From assembly GCA_016874895.1 (NCBI GenBank), contig VGSX01000003.1, positions 1 to 34,140 on the forward strand: a stretch of DNA of 34,140 bases. Direction: 5' to 3'. How positions within the stretch are numbered: the first letter of the stretch is position 1; each line of letters opens with the position of its first letter. Below, piece after piece: positions 32,728-34,140 of this stretch. The notes under the pieces are model-generated. The model ran no database searches. It saw only the letters and a list, made by a program, of their open reading frames with translations, and was not told where the DNA came from. The position numbers and the translations under genes are program-made. Source of the stretch: Deltaproteobacteria bacterium (GTDB lineage: Bacteria; Desulfobacterota; Desulfobaccia; Desulfobaccales; Desulfobaccaceae).

Positions 32728-33885
32728 ATGAAGGCTTCCTTGCTACGGATGTCAATCGTCTGGTTGGTGGTAGTTTTGAGCGCCGTATTATTGGCTTCAG
32801 GGTGCACCACTGTGAAAAAATGGACCGGGCTGACCACCCCGGATGACGAAGAGGTGGCCCGGGAGGCCAAAGAAGCCATGCACCCGCAGGTAGGCGAAAC
32901 CGTGGTAATCGACGGGAAGACCTACGTGCGCAGCCGCAACCCCTATTATTTAACCTACCCGGAAGAACCGGAATACATCTATGCGGAACCGGGCAAGGAG
33001 TTCACCGGGCTGGGCGGCACCATGGCCAAATTACGGGAAAAGTATTTCGGCCGGGAGGAAAAAGCTGCGGCCGGCGTGCCCCCGGAAAAGGTCCAGGAAC
33101 TGGTGCGCCAGGAGGTGGAGCGCATCCTGCGGGAGCAGGGCCGGGGCGGGGAACTCTATCTGTCCCAGGTTAAAAGCACCAGTCCGTACAGCGGCCGGGC
33201 CTTGGCGGTGATCCCGGCTTTGCAGGAGACGCCCCGGGGCTATGACGGCCTGAACCTGAGCCTGGCCAACGGCTTGCGGGCGGAATTGCAGCGGCAGAAA
33301 GATTTGGTAGTCATCCCCGAAGCCGCCAGCAAAGAGGCCCTGCTAAAACTCACCGGCCGGAAGTTCACCAGCCGGCAGAATATCCAGGCCCTAGGAGACG
33401 CTCTCGGGGTGCAGGGCATCATCGTGACCCAGGTCATCCCGCCGGGTCAGAAGGACAGTTTCGGCTACCTGGTGATGGAGGTGTACGAAACCTTTAACGG
33501 CGCCCAGGTAAAAACCGTCCTGGAACCCTTCGACAGCGCCGCCCTGAGAACCGATGCGGCCCAGACCGCGATCCGAAAGAATGCCACCCTGTTGGCCAAC
33601 GAAGTGCGCGGCCTGGATTGGTTCGGCCGCATCGAATTCCTGAAAGGGGAGAAGGTTTTTTTAAACGTGGGCAACAACACCGGCCTCAAGCCGGGAAAAC
33701 TCCTGCAGGTGGTAGAGCCCGGCAAGGAAGTCATCAATCCCAATAACCAGGCGATTCTGGGTTACACGGCCGACGTGCCCCGGGGCGAACTGCGGGTCAC
33801 CGATGTTTTGGGCACGAATGCCGCCGCCGCAGTGGTGGTGAGCGGCGGGCCGTTCCAGCCCAACGAGAAGATCAAGGCCCGGTAG
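32728..33885 (+). CDS. CsgG/TolB-like envelope lipoprotein, function unknown
   Basis: A 385-residue protein with a signal peptide and lipobox LASGC at Cys26, so a lipoprotein is predicted. Residues about 60-140 are charged (HPQVGETVVIDGKTYVRSRN, then a helix VQELVRQEVERILREQ). Residues 150-270 resemble the nucleotide-free CsgG/TolB-N fold (ALAVIPALQE, LANGLRAELQRQKDLVVIPE, ALGDALGVQGIIVTQV). The end (VFLNVGNNTGLKPGKLLQVV) resembles the C-terminal beta domain seen in FlgT and CsgG-related proteins. It may sit in the outer membrane facing the periplasm. GAGGAG lies 7 bases before the ATG. It is a single-gene unit with its own promoter and terminator. Confidence 0.75.
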   Translation: MKASLLRMSIVWLVVVLSAVLLASGCTTVKKWTGLTTPDDEEVAREAKEAMHPQVGETVVIDGKTYVRSRNPYYLTYPEEPEYIYAEPGKEFTGLGGTMAKLREKYFGREEKAAAGVPPEKVQELVRQEVERILREQGRGGELYLSQVKSTSPYSGRALAVIPALQETPRGYDGLNLSLANGLRAELQRQKDLVVIPEAASKEALLKLTGRKFTSRQNIQALGDALGVQGIIVTQVIPPGQKDSFGYLVMEVYETFNGAQVKTVLEPFDSAALRTDAAQTAIRKNATLLANEVRGLDWFGRIEFLKGEKVFLNVGNNTGLKPGKLLQVVEPGKEVINPNNQAILGYTADVPRGELRVTDVLGTNAAAAVVVSGGPFQPNEKIKAR

Positions 33886-33942
33886 GGGCGGTTTTCAGTT
33901 CCTGGTTTCCGGTTTTCGGTTGCCAGCTTAATAAAATCCGGT

Positions 33943-33969
33943 AGCGCCGATCTCCCGATCGGCGCTTTT
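33943..33969 (+). terminator. Terminator after the CsgG/TolB-like lipoprotein gene
   Basis: AGCGCCGATC (33943-33952), loop TCCC, GATCGGCGCT (33957-33966) and then TTT. The stem is a perfect 10 bp, 57 bases after the stop codon. Confidence 0.75.
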
Positions 33970-33993
33970 GGGCCGGGCACGGAGGCCCGCCCC
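33970..33993 (-). repeat. REP-like GC palindrome, copy 4 (inverted)
   Basis: Reading on the minus strand it is GGGGCGGGC, loop CTCCGT, GCCCGGCCC: the same loop as copy 3 with one arm mismatch. It directly follows the terminator. Confidence 0.65.
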
Positions 33994-34013
33994 ACCCATA
34001 ACAAAATTACCTT

Positions 34014-34140
34014 CTAGTGTAGTGTCTCGCAATTAGCTTTGATAACATTTTTGGCATAAAGCGGTGCCAGTTTATCCAGGATATTATCAGCGGTTTTGGT
34101 CCAGACAAAGGGTTTCGGATTTTCGTTTACGGTTTCTATA
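34014..34140 (-). CDS. C-terminal part of an IS630-family transposase, cut by window edge
   Basis: The minus strand from the window end encodes about 41 residues, including VNENPKPFVWTKTADNILDK, closed by a stop at 34014-34016. The NPKPFVWTKTADxIL block is the typical end of IS630-type DDE transposases in many bacteria. The rest lies beyond the window, so whether the element is intact cannot be told. The plus-strand bases 33994-34013 contain no obvious inverted-repeat end. Confidence 0.8.
   Translation of the reverse strand, partial: IETVNENPKPFVWTKTADNILDKLAPLYAKNVIKANCETLH

Noticed and set aside
1-34140. CRISPR array, tRNA or rRNA genes
   Set aside because: No regularly spaced identical repeats and no tRNA-like or rRNA-like segments were found on reading through.

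Overview
The window looks like a chromosomal segment of a GC-rich Desulfobacterota (former Deltaproteobacteria) sulfate or sulfite reducer, perhaps near Desulfobacca. The assignment is an inference. It rests on a DsrC with both redox cysteines, a two-gene FAD/Fe-S D-2-hydroxyacid dehydrogenase, a polyhydroxyalkanoate (PHA) gene set, and the general look of the proteins. No rRNA, tRNA or CRISPR array was found.

Layout. 1-5.2 kb: a tight plus-strand run, copZ-copA (copper export) then glcD-glcF-like oxidase. 5.3-8.0 kb: stand-alone dsrC, a cobalamin-type radical SAM protein and, convergent to it, a small FlgM-like protein. 8.0-13.8 kb: a gene-poor 0.8 kb stretch with a degenerate repeat element. 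It is followed by a 1058-residue PEP-synthase-like chimera, a low-molecular-weight phosphatase-like protein and a patatin-domain lipoprotein. 13.9-24.3 kb: the storage-polymer region. A minus-strand operon (two phasin-like proteins, PHA synthase PhaC, PhaE-like subunit, SDR reductase) faces a divergent phaR. Further along come a minus-strand patatin plus GntP-type permease pair and a GNAT-thiolase-GNAT operon. Together these cover thiolase, reductase, synthase, granule proteins, regulator, a possible lipase and a permease. 24.3-27.3 kb: pabA-pabB behind a leader with a strong terminator hairpin. 26.9-28.3 kb: a PfkB kinase and an unrecognised small protein. 28.5-30.9 kb: an accessory scar with a transposase remnant, two short mobile repeats, a MazEF-like pair and an HsdM stub. 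30.9-34.1 kb: an outer-membrane porin-like protein, a CsgG/TolB-like lipoprotein and the C-terminal end of an IS630-family transposase running off the window.

The most interesting points are these. (1) Phasin and patatin promoters share an inverted-repeat operator candidate at nearly the same distance upstream of their -35 boxes. (2) The PEP-synthase-like protein keeps the ATP-binding and phospho-histidine domains, shows no recognisable PEP-binding barrel, and ends in a lectin-like domain. (3) Four copies of a roughly 147-bp miniature element with heptad-repeat ends are present, one with a perfect 8-bp target duplication. (4) Two GNAT paralogues bracket the thiolase gene. All names come from reading motifs by eye; no database search was possible.
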